DNA of 5,242 nt from Candidatus Omnitrophota bacterium (GTDB lineage Bacteria; Omnitrophota; Gorgyraeia; Gygaellales; Profunditerraquicolaceae). The position numbers and the translations under genes are program-made. The notes below the pieces were generated by a model. It ran no database searches, was not told the origin of the DNA, and saw nothing but the letters and a program-made list of their open reading frames with translations. The DNA lies in assembly GCA_020062065.1 (NCBI GenBank), contig JAGUWZ010000025.1:1-5242 (forward strand), given 5' to 3'. Of this stretch, positions 5,080 through 5,242 are shown piece after piece; the stretch's first letter is position 1; every line of letters begins with the position of its first letter.

Positions 5080-5242
5080 TAAAAAAGAATAATCTGTTTA
5101 GAAAAGCCCCAAGCAACAAAATGGAAAAAAAGACAATAGCCGTGGTGCCCTTTGGGAGAAACGCGGTAATAGTTCCATTAAACGTGGGTAATAACGAATA
5201 AAAAAGGGGTTGGGCAGGGAAGAACTGTAACCTATATAAAGA
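5080..5242. other. Tail without a convincing gene
   Basis: These 163 bases hold only a 26-codon ATG frame (5121-5201, starting MEKKTIAVVPFGRN) with no ribosome binding site. Scattered GC-rich words (GCCCC at 5106-5110, GGGGTTGGGC at 5206-5215) could pair over a distance, but no compact terminator, tRNA or other known RNA is visible. A gene might begin beyond the window edge. Confidence 0.4.

Noticed and set aside
5121..5201. 26-codon ORF in the tail
   Set aside because: Too short, without a ribosome binding site and with no similarity that I can recognise.

Overview
AT-rich bacterial DNA, apparently one metagenome or draft-genome piece cut at both ends. All convincing genes lie on the + strand. 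The gene set (rhamnose-type nucleotide-sugar genes plus a MarR-type regulator of the exopolysaccharide-associated kind) would suit a candidate-phylum or deltaproteobacteria-like genome such as Omnitrophota. That is an impression from gene content, with no phylogenetic marker in the window.

Positions 1-2223 are the end of a nucleotide-sugar operon: the 3' half of rmlA, then an RmlD-like short-chain dehydrogenase overlapping it by 11 bases, then rmlB. There is no rmlC in view. The middle gene resembles the bifunctional 3,5-epimerase/4-reductase (NRS/ER, UER1) of plant rhamnose synthesis, not ordinary RmlD, so these three genes could be a complete route from glucose-1-phosphate to dTDP-L-rhamnose. 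The operon ends at a long stem-loop (2247-2298) that looks like a terminator and also like a REP-type palindrome.

Positions 2320-3868 hold a class II Fic AMP-transferase with a C-terminal winged helix, followed 27 bases later by a SemiSWEET sugar transporter. The fic promoter (TTGATT, 17 bases, TATAAT) is covered by four alternating copies of a CAATTAAAG half-site, arranged as two dyads. This is a strong candidate autoregulatory operator.

Positions 3869-4390 hold a leader with three successive inverted repeats, a promoter, and a MarR-family EPS-associated regulator. Its mRNA is predicted to be leaderless, and a 17-bp palindrome covers its start codon. Its stop codon lies inside another perfect 12-bp inverted repeat.

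Positions 4391-5242 hold only small ORFs of unknown function: two joined by an ATGA overlap, then a 91-residue ORF with a good ribosome binding site, then a tail with nothing convincing. The likely theme is surface polysaccharide supply and its regulation next to an accessory segment. Links between fic, the transporter and the sugar genes are inference from position only.
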